Assembly (NCBI RefSeq): GCF_000001735.4
Contig: NC_003075.7
Coordinates: 17,671,001-17,735,000, forward strand
Origin: Arabidopsis thaliana
Lineage: Eukaryota > Streptophyta > Magnoliopsida > Brassicales > Brassicaceae
Direction of reading: 5' to 3'
DNA length: 64,000 nt
Under the pieces are notes generated by a model. That model made no database searches. It saw only the letters and a list, made by a program, of their open reading frames with translations, and was not told where the DNA came from. The translations under genes and the position numbers were made by a program. The number at the start of each line of letters is the position of its first letter. The stretch's first letter is position 1. Positions 1-12,224 of this stretch are shown one piece after another.

Positions 1-992
1 GCTGTGTATAAGTCTGTATCTCCTTCTGTTTCCTGTTTCTTTGCTTCAAGCTCTGCAAAGACAAAATTTTGAAACAAAAATCATCAGAAAACTGTGAAAG
101 TACAAGACTTTGGGGTAAAGAAAGTTGTTAAGATTTTGTATAATTACATTAAGCTCGTAAGCGACAGAGCGTAAAAGCTCTTTTTGAAGTCTAGGATGGC
201 TCTCTTTCATTGCTTGCCATCCTTCAGAAGTAGAAACTTCTTCAAAGTTGTTTAGAATCATTCTATGACAGAGAAGACCGAGACGAGGAGCATCACATAG
301 AAGAGCTAGCTGAAACACATCAATCACATTCTCTTTGTTGAGCAAACTACTTTCGAATTCTGATTCGCAGACTCGCTTCAAATGCGGTACAACGTAGACA
401 TGTGATAACACAAGTAGATGTATTGCAAAATCCTCCATATCTTGTTTCTCATAGCTACAAAAACAGAGCAAGAAACAAAATGTTTAAGTATGTATCCCTA
501 AATGTTTATAGCCAAAGATTTGTAAAATCCAAAACTTTTGCTACTTACCAAGAAGAGTATAAGAATCGAATGAAAACTCGAAGAGCGTGGTGAGGAACAC
601 CGAGGATTGAAATCGATTTACGATGAGATTTTCTCTTATGTTGCTTCATCATTCCTCTGATTACATCTGAAGCCATTCCCTAATTAAAGTTTAACAGATA
701 AAACTTCATTAAGATTCAATACAAAAAACAATGTTACTGATTTTTCTAAGCATTGGATTAGAGAACTTACGATGACATTAGAATGTGCGTAAATCAAACC
801 ATTATCATCAGTATGAATCAAAACATCAGCTCCATGAGCTTCGTCGAACATACGATCCCATGAATCTCTCGTAGCTTTAGAAACAAAGCTATTGCTTCTT
901 TGCATAAACAGATCCGTTGACTTCTTCATTGGAGGAGGTGGTGGTGGTGGTGCTAAAACATTCTCCGGTGAGAAATCGTCCATGTTCTCCAT
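1..992 (-). CDS. BT5: BTB/POZ and TAZ domain protein BT5, 5' part of gene (runs off the left edge)
   Basis: Minus-strand exons seen: 771-992, 549-679, 148-454 and 1-52 (continues outside the window). All introns are GT-AG, and the three complete exons sum to 660 bases, exactly 220 codons. Translation starts MENMDDFSPEN, followed by a proline run, then the BTB fold (VLIHTDDNGLIYAHSNVI, residues about 55-165) and the post-BTB helical region. The last visible exon begins SLKQ and leads toward the calmodulin-binding TAZ zinc finger, which lies outside. BT proteins are BTB adaptor and transcription co-regulators of plants, in nucleus and cytosol, and interact with BET bromodomain proteins and calmodulin. 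Start choice: this ATG sits 7 bases after a splice acceptor, so the 5' UTR contains an intron. Identification as BT5 (At4g37610) rests on recalled sequence. Confidence 0.93.
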
Positions 993-1000
993 ATCTCTTC

Positions 1001-1154
1001 TGTAACAGGTTAGGGTAAAAAAAATCAGATTCAGAATCTGTATGAAAATGCATAGGAGATCAAATATTGGATCTAAAGAAAGAGAATTTAACAAATTTTA
1101 CGAATTTCAGTTTTATAGATCTAAGAAAAAAACACAGAAATATTGACGACTTAC
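1001..1154 (-). other. 5' UTR intron of BT5
   Basis: Reading the minus strand, a donor GTAAGT follows the sequence ATCT at about 1154. A pyrimidine-rich acceptor ending CAG at 1000-1002 lies just upstream of the ATG. No ATG-started coding frame crosses it. This is inferred from splice consensus only, so the exact upstream exon edge is not certain. Confidence 0.5.
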
Positions 1155-1372
1155 AGATTTTAAAATTGGATCAGTTTATAAATTTGGTCAACTTCACCAC
1201 TAAATTATAATGATTGTTCTGGGTTTTATCCTTATCCTCTGTTGATAATATCTATTATCTTCGGAATCAAAAATGGGAAAATTTGCCGACGAAACAGCGG
1301 AGAAATGAGATGTGTTGTGTGTTTTCAAGAATAGGAAAATAAGAGAAAGAAGAGAGCAAAGCGAGCGGGAGA

Positions 1373-1381
1373 CTATTTATA
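1373..1381 (-). promoter_or_regulatory. TATA box of BT5
   Basis: TATAAATAG on the minus strand, about 380 bases upstream of the BT5 ATG and upstream of the inferred 5' UTR intron. The spacing suits a transcription start near 1340-1350. It is the best core-promoter match in the region. Confidence 0.5.
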
Positions 1382-1389
1382 ATGGTCTA

Positions 1390-2930
1390 AATTGATTAAT
1401 TGGTGGAAAATGTGAACACGTCGAAATGGGACCCACACGGAGAGGATCAAGATAAGTATTTGCTGATTCATATACACGTCGGACGAACTTTCCTAAGCAC
1501 ACACTTTTTTTAGTTTTATTCTATCCAAAAACAAATATATGCCTTCACATTATATCCAAGTCTTTAATCAAATATTGGCCTTTATCCAAATGTTCTGCTT
1601 TATATTTAATTATCCATTGTATAGTTGTTGGCGACGACGTATATTTGGAAAAGGTACACACATTTCATATTAAGATGTATGGTTGTGTTAATGGATATCC
1701 ATTAATTAGTCCTACAATTTACCCTTTTTTTTAGTGGATTGATGGTTTCGACGGTGCAAATTAGAGTAAAACAGATAAAACAAACGACATAAATGTAGTT
1801 CGTACATAACGGATAGTATAATAAGTAAAACGAGTAAAATAAAAGTTTAGTAATTATGGGAAATTAGTATTCCAATTTTGACTATTTTATTAATTCCAAA
1901 TACTTAAAACGGGTATTTTAGATAGTGTCTGATATATATAACTAATCGACAATTTTTTTTAGAATCAACAAAATACATTGCTAGCCGCATTTGAACTACC
2001 GTATTTTGGGGTTGGTGTACGGTCCAAGCGGTTCACAAAACATGGCAAAAAGGGTAATAAGTTGCATTGTGGATAATACGTTATCGATATTGATTAATAT
2101 GATTATAAAGTCTCTTCTATTTAATTAGAATATTCTACATGTTTGAAATGAACCGTCCAAATATATTATACCATGTTAAATGTCAGCGGAATAAAATAAC
2201 CTTAAATTATTTTATCAGGGAAAATTAGGTCTAGTTTAAGATTTGGTAATACTAATACTACAGTGTCAGATCCTAGTCATGTATTTGTATATAAAACACA
2301 TGATAAAAGAAGGAGTCAGCTAAATAAATGTTGAGCTCGTCCATGTTTATATTCTTATAATGAAATGATGATAGTCATGTAATGGTTTCGTTTTCATGAA
2401 ATTATTATCTTCGTCCAAGTTGAAACATTTATTGTTTTGAAACAACCATTCATCAACCCACGGAACTGCTACGAGCCGGAGTCGCACCATACCCCTTTAT
2501 GCGATGGGCAATGTACCATTTCAAAGACCGACAAAGATTAGGTAAGATTGTGATAGGTAATAATAGGTTATGGTAATATCTTTTTGTTTCATTTGTTGGA
2601 TTATGTTGTGTAAAACGTCACATTGCCTCTTCGCGACAAATTAACGATTTAACCATAGAGTATACGAAAAGTATGATTAAACAAATGAAAAAGCGGTAAT
2701 TTAATAACGAAATTATTAGTCGCTGACTCAGCCTCAAAAAATAATAGAGCTCTTTTGATAGATACTTGGTCACGAATCTCTCAAGTTGCTGGCACGCTCA
2801 CGCTGACCTCTTCATATAGTTCATGAGGCACTTTCTCTTTTACGATTGCTAATATGACAAATTAGGGGAAATTATTAACAAGTACAACAATCATGCCTAT
2901 AACAGCTCCATCACTAAAAGTAAAAACTAA
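1390..2930. other. Intergenic AT-rich DNA upstream of BT5
   Basis: I see no coding region, RNA gene or recognisable transposon. It holds the distal BT5 promoter and many stop codons in all frames. Confidence 0.6.
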
Positions 2931-2931
2931 T

Positions 2932-2972
2932 TTATTTCTGTGTCCGTGAAATAAATAACTATCGAATATGTC
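2932..2972 (+). repeat. Donor copy of a 41-bp direct repeat
   Basis: A 41-base stretch beginning TTATTTCTGTGTCCG recurs without mismatch at 3546-3586, inside the LINE insertion. As the surrounding unique DNA continues smoothly here, this copy is taken as the original and the other as the filler. Confidence 0.85.
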
Positions 2973-3131
2973 TAAACACGTCAACAAATTGATTGTGTTT
3001 TGATTTTAAAACGTGTATGTTCAACGTGGTCTATTAAACAACTGACATTTTATTCACTATTTAGCTAATTTATCTATCATCATATCAATACTTGTAGAGT
3101 TGTCGTTGTAGAAAATTAATGAATTGTATAC

Positions 3132-3614
3132 ACTTTGTTTGTTCATTTTTTTTTTTTTTTTTTTGTGCGAAAGTTGGTTTTCATTAGAAATTAAACATTT
3201 AAACCGGAGTCAACCGGGTACAAAGACGAAATTGAAGCAAGACCCAATTTTGAAAGGGCATCTGCAAGTCGATTTTCATTTCGAGGGATAGAGTGAAACC
3301 TAACAAACCCAATCTCCGACGCGAGGAGGAGAATATCGTGTAGGATTCCATGGAGCTCCGTTAATGGAGTTCTCGAGGTGATGGCTTTGATCAACTGTTG
3401 TGAATCAGAAGCAATTGACAGAGAGGTGAATCCAAGATCTTTGGCTTGCTGAAGAGCGAGAAGCATCGCCAAAGCTTCAGCTGTGAGGGCCGATCTTATG
3501 TTTCTTGCTGAGGAATGGGTATATTTGTTAATTTGTCCACCGATCTTATTTCTGTGTCCGTGAAATAAATAACTATCGAATATGTCCATCGATATATTAA
3601 CTTTGTTTGTTCAT
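3132..3614 (-). mobile_element. 5'-truncated LINE (non-LTR retrotransposon), RNase H end, with target-site duplication
   Basis: The perfect 15-bp repeat ACTTTGTTTGTTCAT lies at 3132-3146 and 3600-3614. Between them, on the minus strand, an RNase H-like reading frame ends at 3191 and is followed by a short 3' UTR and a 19-base poly(A) tail (T run 3146-3164). Visible RNase H features are SALTAEALAM (catalytic Glu helix), IASDSQQLI (catalytic Asp) and RNENRLADALSK near the C-terminus. These match the RVT_3-type RNase H at the end of plant LINE ORF2. Only about 400 bases of the element remain, which is typical of target-primed reverse transcription stopping early. The first 54 bases at its 5' end (3546-3599) are not LINE but contain a copy of 2932-2972. 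No function is expected. Confidence 0.85.
3546..3586 (-). repeat. 41-bp filler copied from 2932-2972 at the LINE 5' junction
   Basis: Perfect 41-base copy of the sequence at 2932-2972, same orientation, lying between the LINE 5' end and the target-site duplication. It makes the first codons of the apparent ORF (MDIFDSYLFHGHR) non-LINE. Confidence 0.8.
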
Positions 3615-3645
3615 ATATTTTGGAGTAACAATGTCAATGAGTACC

Positions 3646-3686
3646 CTCTAGCATATATTTTTTTTTTTTTGGGCAAACTCTAGCAT
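3646..3686 (-). repeat. Tail-only insertion: 9-bp direct repeats around a T tract
   Basis: CTCTAGCAT at 3646-3654 and 3678-3686 flanks a T tract followed by GGGCAAA. On the minus strand the insert reads TTTGCCC followed by a run of A. This looks like a retrotransposition product with nothing but the tail and a few bases. Confidence 0.5.
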
Positions 3687-3689
3687 TGA

Positions 3690-6600
3690 TTGATAAAGAA
3701 AAACAGATTGTTATAGCATGGACCTCAGTTATGTAGACCGGCTACATTGGCTACATTATTACACATGGGTCACTCTCACTTATATATTGGGCCTGTAGAA
3801 ACATTTTGATAAAGATGGGTCTTACCTTATAATAAGTTTTAGGCCCATTATTAGTAATATCCCGAAATGCTTAACAGTTAACACTCACTATTACATCTAC
3901 TTCTCTTGTGGAGAATGGAGATAGTCGCATACTATAGCATTACAAAATTTAATTTTATCTACGAACTTTCGCAATTTTCTTTTAAATCTATAGCAACGAA
4001 CTCTTTTTTTAACAAAAATTGAGTAAAAAAATTATGTATCTGATTTCGTGTCACTGTAATAATTAGATGTTATAAATTTTGTATGATTTTTCTGTTTTTT
4101 TTTTGTCAAAATAAAAACAATTATGTATGATTGCAATTAAAACAGAATCAAAACTTATGTGTATTAAGAAAATATGTTTTTAAATAAGGAGGGCCAATAT
4201 AGTGTAGAGTGTATTCAGGAAACGTAATAAATAGTATACGGCGAAGCCTCTTGTTGTTGTTTGTAACGAAATGGGAATTGCTTTCTTGTCTTCTTCATCT
4301 AATAAATATTCTTATCAAATATACAACACTACAAGCACGAATTCGTTGCCTTTTTCTTGTTAGCTGTTACAATTCAATGGCAATATACATATACTATTTC
4401 CTCCAAACAAGTTAGATGAGATTTTATATAAAAAAAAAATGTATGTGTAACAATTAAATGAGCAGTTTCATTACTCTAAAGCGTGAACTAGAGTTCACAC
4501 GAGTTTCAAGACTTCTTTTAATAATTCGGATAAGCTGTGATATGTACATGTACTTTTTTTTACTATTACTACTCATCATATATATAGTGAATCAAGCATG
4601 AATATATTGTCGATAACATTAATGGTTATGTAAATTGCAAACAGTACACAACTAACACAACGGATATGAATCGTAAGAGTTAGGTGGCTGATCATTTTGT
4701 TGTACTCTATTCCTTCAACGAACCATTTTGTATTACATTTTGTCAATTATATAATTTTATGAGTATGTGAAAGTTAATATGTTATATTCAATTATTCATA
4801 GAGTTTTATATTCTCTTGCTAAAACCATGATGCTTCCCACCTAACACTTGTTAGTCTTTTATACACCAAAACGTAAATCGAAAAAAGAAAAAAATTTACT
4901 TATCCAAAATCCAAGCTGTAACCAAAGTTATAAATCGGACACACGTAAATAGAAATATTTGGTCAAAGTTTGACTGTCTTGGAATCGTAAAAAACTTTCA
5001 CACAGTCAAAGGTTCCACTTAGATGGGCACCAAGCCCCAAAGAAATTCAACACATGGCACAGACTATATCGTCACTGTAATTATTTATTTTAAACCTTTT
5101 TTACTCTTATAGGAAACTTATCTAGTAGTGACATGATATCATAATTTATATTTATATCATATAGTTTTTTGGATTGTTACTAGTTAGGCAGAGGTGGAGC
5201 GTCTTCTTCTTCTTCGTTTCTGAGGCAATCCAGCCTTTCGCACGTGACCGACGCTCCTCCACTGTAGTTATTGTCACGTGCGCCATCATTCCACCATCAA
5301 TTTTTTTTTATATATTATATCATATTTCTTTCATGTATTATTCAACATCATACACAATTGATATTTGATAGTGTTATGTCTTTTTTGTCCATAGAGACCT
5401 TCTTGTGGAAACAGAGGGACCGAGTTTCTTTGTTTTTGCTAGAGGATGAATAGACTAATACACACCTCGAAAGGAATCATAAGTAGATTGGAAAATATTG
5501 TGTGTAACGTGTGTTAGGTATCCTAGATTTGTTAGTTCATTAAAAATGTGATCAAATTATATTTGGTTACTAACTCTTTTTTTTTTTTATATGTCTGACT
5601 GTTAACCCTTCTTAACTCTTAAGAGTTCACTATGTTCAAATAGGAGCATTTATTTTCGTCTCATTTGCTATATGTAATGTCATATTTAGTTACCAATATT
5701 ACATTTTATTTTCCACATAATAGTAATTTTATTAAATGCGTGAAATAGACCACAAAAGACTTTGATTCCTTATCAACAAGGGAAGACAATCATAGAAAGA
5801 AAAGCACGAGAAAACAAAAATAATTTTGTTTCACCAAAAAAAACAAATTAGACATAGATATTCACCAAGCGAGTTAGCCTAACGACCCAAAACTTGTTTT
5901 GAAGTGATAAAAAAATATCCTGCAAATTCATCATCATCGTTACTAATTTCGGTCAATCTTGGCAATTGCAGATCACATCATCTAAATTCTAAAATGATGA
6001 AATGCATTTTTCAAGTTATTGTGAAATTGGTCCCTCATCTTGACTACATACAAACATCTCAGAAAAAAATTTGTAACATAATGTAATCATTGTATATATA
6101 TACATAGAAATGCACAATAATACAAGTCAGAAGTTAAAAAAAGGAAATACAAAAATAATCTGTAAAATACGTAATGTGAGAATATTACTTGTATCTAGGG
6201 GGGAGATCGAACAAATGCTGCTGATACTTCACTAACATACACATAAAAGTTGCAGATTTTGGATCTTGCGTCTTCTTGGTTTTATACCCTTTTCTTACAT
6301 CTAGTCTTATAAATATTAATACTATAATAGAAAAATTAATTATCCTATATATTGAATGACTCGGCTCCAAAGCCATGCGCCTATATATACAAGTCTTTTT
6401 ATTTTTTAAAAAATTTGTCAAAAAAGGGACCAGAAACATATAAAGATGGGAGCCTCATTTGCTGATGGATAAATAAATATTTATTTGATTTTAAGTTTGT
6501 TCAAGACTAATTATAGTACAAATTAGTAAATTGTTGTTCTTTTTTTTTCTTAACATATTACATATTGTATAGTATAATTCCACTTTCATCCAATTGGATA

Positions 6601-8150
6601 ATCAGTTATAATTCGGATGGTTTACGATACATCGGATTCTGCTTTCAATTTTTCTTGTATACATCAAAATTTAACACATGATAAGGTTTTGGAACCCGCT
6701 AACGAGACCTACCTATTTTTACAATAAATATACTCATTCAGTATTTGTCTATATTTCTACCTACAATCTATGTGAATTTGCTTACGTATATCTACTCTTC
6801 TTATCTACGTACTGTATAAATTTTCATACACAATCTTCGTGTCTCGTAACATCTACTACATGAGTCATATACAACTTTCTCACCTAACATGGAAGTCATT
6901 ACTCGTAGGCCTAATTACTCGTTACCGTGAATATAACTATAAAAAGTGAGGAAACAAAAAGATTTACGGAGAAGAAAAATTGAATAATAATTGCAATAGA
7001 ACTATAGGAAAATTTGTATATGACTTAGCAAAAATAATGATATGGAACTAAATTAAAAAGTTGAGAGGATTTTTTTTAGTGGGAATGGTATGGTGTTTCC
7101 CCCACCAATTCCTAAAAAAAACTTATTGCAAAATTGCTCTTTTGATCTTTATTTTCTTCCATTGAAAATGAATTTCTAGGTCTGAATTTAATTGAAGTCA
7201 ATAAGTGGGAAATAACTAAACTAGCTATTCCTCTGTTTTCTGTTCACAATTCTATTTTGAATAAAGTACATTTTAATTCAAACCTCTTAAAATAGAAGTT
7301 ACTACAAAAGCAACAAAGGGGGTGGTACGTGGAATACACTAATGAGAAATGTTAATAAGAACGTTGTATTTGGAATGGGATTTAACTTTCTGCACATAAA
7401 TTTCAATGGGATCATTATTCTTTCCTAACTAAATGATTGATACAAATTCAAAGGATCCTATAAATCTTATCTCAGAGACCGAAAGAAAATTCCATTTGTA
7501 CAAAACAACAAATAAATAGAAGAAAAAGTTTGATGATAACATTCTTAACAGAATCCGTGAACTTTGTTCATGTAAGAAATCTAGAGTGTAATCAAGGAAG
7601 TTCAACAGGTAAAAACAATGACATTTATATATGGACGTTCTTAAAACGTGTAAATCTCATATATTTAAGACAGCCACAATAGTTCTAAACGCTCTCCATT
7701 CCTGCATTAAGTATTTATTTCTATTAATAACATTTAATTTATCAATAAAGTTCACATTATCATAGACAACTCCGAAATTAAAAAAGTTTTTTTAAAATAA
7801 ATTTGCTTAAACTTAAATAATCAACAAAATACAAAACAGTTTAATGGAAATAGCAGAAATCTTTTTCAAGAAAATACAATACTATTAGATAAAAACAATT
7901 TTGTTAAATTAAAAAAAACCCATAATTGACTAGCATCAAAAAGTCTTCAAACACAAGTAATCCTGCTGGATATTAAAAAAATAAAAGAGTAATCATTCCT
8001 TTAAAAAATGTGATTATTTGTCGACCCAAAAAAAAAGAGTGATGATATTATACATATACTCAAATATTAGTGAACAAATAAAACCTAAAATTAATCAAAT
8101 AATAAAGATTTTTAATTTAAATGTAACCGCTAAATAACGCCCCCTCTCTC
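3690..8150. other. Gene-free AT-rich interval between the LINE and CYCD5;1
   Basis: About 4.5 kb with only short spurious frames. Weak 9-bp repeats (TGTATGATT at 4080-4088 and 4124-4132) flank a T tract and may be another tail-only insertion. I recognise no coding homology, RNA gene or larger transposon. Confidence 0.6.
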
Positions 8151-8160
8151 TCCCCCACTT

Positions 8161-8186
8161 ATTTTTGGCGGCACCAGACGCGGGAG
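8161..8186 (+). promoter_or_regulatory. Possible E2F-type sites upstream of CYCD5;1
   Basis: TTTTGGCGGCA (8163-8173) and, a few bases on, GCGGGAG (about 8180-8186) resemble the plant E2F core. They sit about 320 bases before the CYCD5;1 ATG and just upstream of a (TC)n tract at 8188-8217, typical of a plant core promoter or 5' UTR. Function is inferred from motif and gene type only. Confidence 0.35.
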
Positions 8187-8496
8187 ACTCTCTCTCTCTC
8201 TCCACTCTCTCTCTCTTTTTTCTTTGTTTTTTCGTCACTTGCTCCTAAAATCCCAAATCGAGTAATGGAAGAAAAATCAAATACGATGATTTAGCTTCCC
8301 TTCTTATTCTTCCCCTATATTCACTGCGATAACTTTGCCTCTCATCTCATAAATTAAAAAAAAAACACTCTTCTCACAAATTCTTTATAATTCCCCTTTT
8401 GATGTGTACGGACACACCACCGAAGCAGAAGCAGAAGAAGAAGAACACTTCTATCTCCGCCGCCGCCGTCGTCTTCATCATCATCGCCGCCGTTAA

Positions 8497-9788
8497 ATGG
8501 GTGAGCCTAAAGACAGTCTCGCTCTCTTCCTCTGCCACGAATCGGAGTCTTCTCTAAACGAAGACGACGACGAGACGATTGAGAGATCTGATAAGCAAGA
8601 ACCTCACTTTACTACTACGATCGATGATGAAGATTATGTGGCAGACCTTGTTCTTAAAGAGAATCTCCGATTCGAAACCCTACCCTCTAAAACGACGTCG
8701 TCTTCCGATAGATTGATTGCCATCGATTGGATTCTCACTGTCCGTAATCTCAAAAAGATTTTCCCTTTTTTGATCTTTGTCTTAATCTCTGATTGATTGG
8801 TTCTTTGTCTTAATCTCAGACAAGAACAAGATTTGGGTTCCAACATCAAACAGCTTACATTGCAATCTCATACTTCGATCTGTTTCTCCACAAAAGATTC
8901 ATCGGTGTAAGTTTCAATCTCCAGTTTCATTTATCTATAAAAATCTCACCTTTATCTTCAGATTAAAGCTTAAAGATGGTTTCTTTGTAGTTGCAGAAAG
9001 ATGAAACATGGGCGATGCGATTGTTATCAGTAGCTTGTTTATCATTAGCTGCTAAAATGGAGGAACGTATTGTTCCTGGTTTATCACAATACCCTCAAGA
9101 TCATGACTTCGTTTTCAAACCCGATGTCATTCGTAAAACTGAACTGTTGATTCTATCCACATTGGACTGGAAGATGAACTTGATCACTCCTTTTCATTAC
9201 TTCAACTACTTCCTTGCTAAAATCTCTCAGGACAACCATTCTGTTTCTAAAGACTTGGTGTTGTTAAGATCCTCTGATTCTCTTCTTGCTTTAACTAAAG
9301 GTAACTCTATTAAGAAACACATTTTTTTCTCAAGATCAAAGCATTTATTGATATCACATTTTTGTTTCCATGTAGAGATAAGTTTTACGGAGTATCGACA
9401 GTTTGTTGTTGCTGCTGTTACTACATTGCTAGCTTCTTCTTCTACCTCATCGGATATTAGATTGACTAGAGAAGAGATAGCTAACAAGTTTGGTTCGATC
9501 TCTTGGTGGACTTCTAATGAGAATGTATAAATCTTGGTGTCTTTTTATTCGATTTTGATTGTTTGATGTTGATGATCATAATCTTAGGAGTGTTGGGTTT
9601 TGTAGGAAAATGTATATTTGTGTTATCAGAGAACGCTAGAGATTGAGGAGAGGAAACATATGACACCTCCACCGGAAATAGCGGTTTCTCGCGAACCGCC
9701 GGCTTCAGGAAGTGGCGCTAAACGCCGATTGTCTTTTGATGATTCTGATCAAAGTTCTCCACCAGCCAAGAGAATGCGTAGGCTATGA
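8497..9788 (+). CDS. CYCD5;1: D-type cyclin CYCD5;1
   Basis: Five exons (8497-8739, 8820-8906, 8991-9300, 9376-9524, 9606-9788) give 972 bases and a 323-aa protein, the expected length. D-type cyclins activate CDKA and related kinases at G1/S, phosphorylating retinoblastoma-related protein in the nucleus. The N-terminal cyclin box spans residues about 70-175 (IAIDWILT; AMRLLSVACLSLAAKMEE), with a cyclin C-terminal domain after it. The RB-binding motif near the N-terminus is FLCHE (residues 11-15), not the canonical LxCxE, a known divergence of this subgroup. The C-terminus is Ser/Pro-rich and ends PAKRMRRL, possibly a nuclear signal. The first intron donor is a weak GTCCGT. Convergent with ACA2. 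Confidence 0.95.
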
Positions 9789-9822
9789 AGAGAGAGTTTC
9801 TTTCTTCTTCAAGTTTTGGCTT

Positions 9823-9865
9823 ATATTGATTTGGTTTCTTTTTTGGCAACATATTGATTTGGTTT
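9823..9865 (-). repeat. Tail-only insertion in the CYCD5;1 3' UTR region
   Basis: Perfect 15-bp direct repeat ATATTGATTTGGTTT at 9823-9837 and 9851-9865 flanks the 13-base insert CTTTTTTGGCAAC. The minus strand reads GTTGCC plus an A run. The site lies 35 bases after the CYCD5;1 stop codon. Confidence 0.6.
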
Positions 9866-9869
9866 TATA

Positions 9870-12200
9870 TTCAATCATTTGATTATAGAGAAAAAATGGT
9901 CTGAATACATCGGTTATTTCAATTTTTATGAAGTAACTCATATAGGTTCTTCGTATGAAGGTCTTTGGATTTCTTGGGGATGAAATGTGACTATTAAAAC
10001 ATTAGGGGCTTCTCTGAGAGAATCTAGGAAATATGAGGAGTGAATGTAAATAAATAAGAAAAACAGAAAGGGTGAATAGTTTTAGGCCAATAGTTGCAGT
10101 GCCAGTGATTTGGTTTCACATCCTCTTTTATTTTTTTATTGTCTTATTTTTTTATTTGTTATGTTGCAATTTCTTTTTCATTTGATATTACAAAATTTTG
10201 TCATAGATTTTTTTTTTTTTTTGGCATCAAAGTCCATTTTTTTAACCTCTTTAACTTTCAAAAGGGCTCATTCATAGCAAATAATAAATGAAAAAACTCT
10301 TTTTAAGGTAAGGTAAAATTATTTTATATTTGATAAATATATTTATTTTCTTATCTTTATTGACACTTTTGGTCATCTCCAAAGTGAATCCATCTGTATG
10401 CTACTCAACATGTTATGTCCATTCCACAAAGTCCTTCGTGATCTTTTCATGTTCTCAAATCTCAATATATAATATCTTGGAAAAAAATTAATCAAATAAA
10501 AAGAAAATTTTCTTGTTTAGGAAAAATCATCGTTACTTATCTTTGATAGATAACTACTTTTACGAATTGACAATCAGTCGATCACGATAAACTAAAACGG
10601 ATATATATTTTGCTCCAATAAGTTTTCTTTAGCATTATAGAAACCAACAACTTGTAGTGGAACTGTGGAAGTACTTTGGATCAATGATTGGATCTAAAGA
10701 TGAAACCCCAATTTATACAGAAATTTGCATGTGATGTTTTTAAGTTAACGTACTATTCTACGCGCAAGTCAAAAGTGCATCGTACTCGTACATATAGAGG
10801 TAGATTGTTTTTTTTGTGTGTGTTTATAGGATTATTGTTAATATTTTCAATGAAATGCAGTTGAGAAAAAAAAAAAAAAACATATGTGTAATAGACTGAA
10901 GAAACAACAACCCAACGACTTGTTTAAGTGAGAAACAACTGTCTCATACAATACAACTTGGGATCCAAAGTTTTGGTTCCATTAATTAAAGCTTTAATTC
11001 CAAAATGATTAGCAACGAATTAAAAGACTTATTACAAACAAAATGCATTCTTACAAATTAAGAAGCATAAAGTACTGACAGAATATAATTAAAGATAATG
11101 TGTGTGTGGTTTAAGGCCAATGTTTTGTTGCTCTAAGAGATTATTCAACAAATCAAGAAGCATAAAGGGTCAAGCTTTACTTCACCAAGAACTAGTTAAT
11201 GCTTCTGAATTTTCTGTTGCCTATCTTTCAATGAATATTAGTATGTCCCAATTGTTATTTTTTTTTTTTGCTTATTATCATTGAGTTAAACCATTTTGTT
11301 TCTGTTGGGTTTTGTGTAGACATATGTGAGATTCACGGGTAACACAATTTAGTTACAACTCTCACTTTGGTTAGGAGATGGATAAACTAATGACTAGTGA
11401 GATTGAAATATCACAAAAATAACTAATCTTTATGTAAATTCTATTTTCATTCTAGATATTAATTAGTCCTTTATTTATGAACATTTATTCACACGATCAC
11501 AAACTTAAACAATTAGTTATAGAATATTTTACCGGTCTAATGTTCACATAGAAATTATAATTTACCTATACGCCTACAAGGGACAAATGACTATAGTATA
11601 CTCATTTTTTCAATCTAAAAAATGGTTTTACTTCATAGAGATCCTAAATTGATAACATTTAAAAATGTTTTTTTCTTTTCTTAAAGAAGAGTCTTTCTTA
11701 TTTATTACAGTTTTGAGATTGACAGGCTTTGGAATTGTTATATGGAATCAGTTTTGACTGATGAGATATGATGTCAGGAGAAGAGGCTCCCACTAAAAGC
11801 CATGACTTCATTGAGAGATTTTCTAAGTATATCAAATTACAGTCTGGCTAGATAACAATTTTGTACCCAAATAATCATTTTTCTTATTTTAACCTTTTGC
11901 TTCCTCTGTTTTTTCAATGTCCTTTTTCTGTATTTTTGCATTTGTCATTCAATAGAGACCAAATTTAGATTCCAAAAATGAGAAAAAGAAAGAAAAGAGA
12001 AGTGTCATTTCAAAGATACAGAGAGTTTTACAAAAATGGAGGAAATCAGATATTTGTCCTTAATAGCACTAATCAAACTGAAAAATAAAAGTCAAGAATA
12101 AAAAACAGAGTCATTGCATAATGCAAAAACTTTGTTAGAAGACTTGTCCGTTCTAAACTTTGAAGTAACTGGTCTAATATAGAGATCTTTAAAGAGTGGT
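9870..12200. other. Intergenic DNA between the convergent CYCD5;1 and ACA2 3' ends
   Basis: AT-rich DNA with T tracts (for example near 10206-10221 and 11259-11270). I see no gene, RNA or transposon I can name. The right end includes the ACA2 3' UTR. Confidence 0.6.
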
Positions 12201-12224
12201 TTCGAGCCAATTTTGATGGAACGA

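Noticed and set aside
2461-2560. GC-richer patch that looked like a possible tRNA
   Set aside because: No cloverleaf pairing and no proper A and B boxes.
10206-10235. T run followed by GGCATC as another tail-only insertion
   Set aside because: The lead-in fits the class, but no flanking direct repeat is present.
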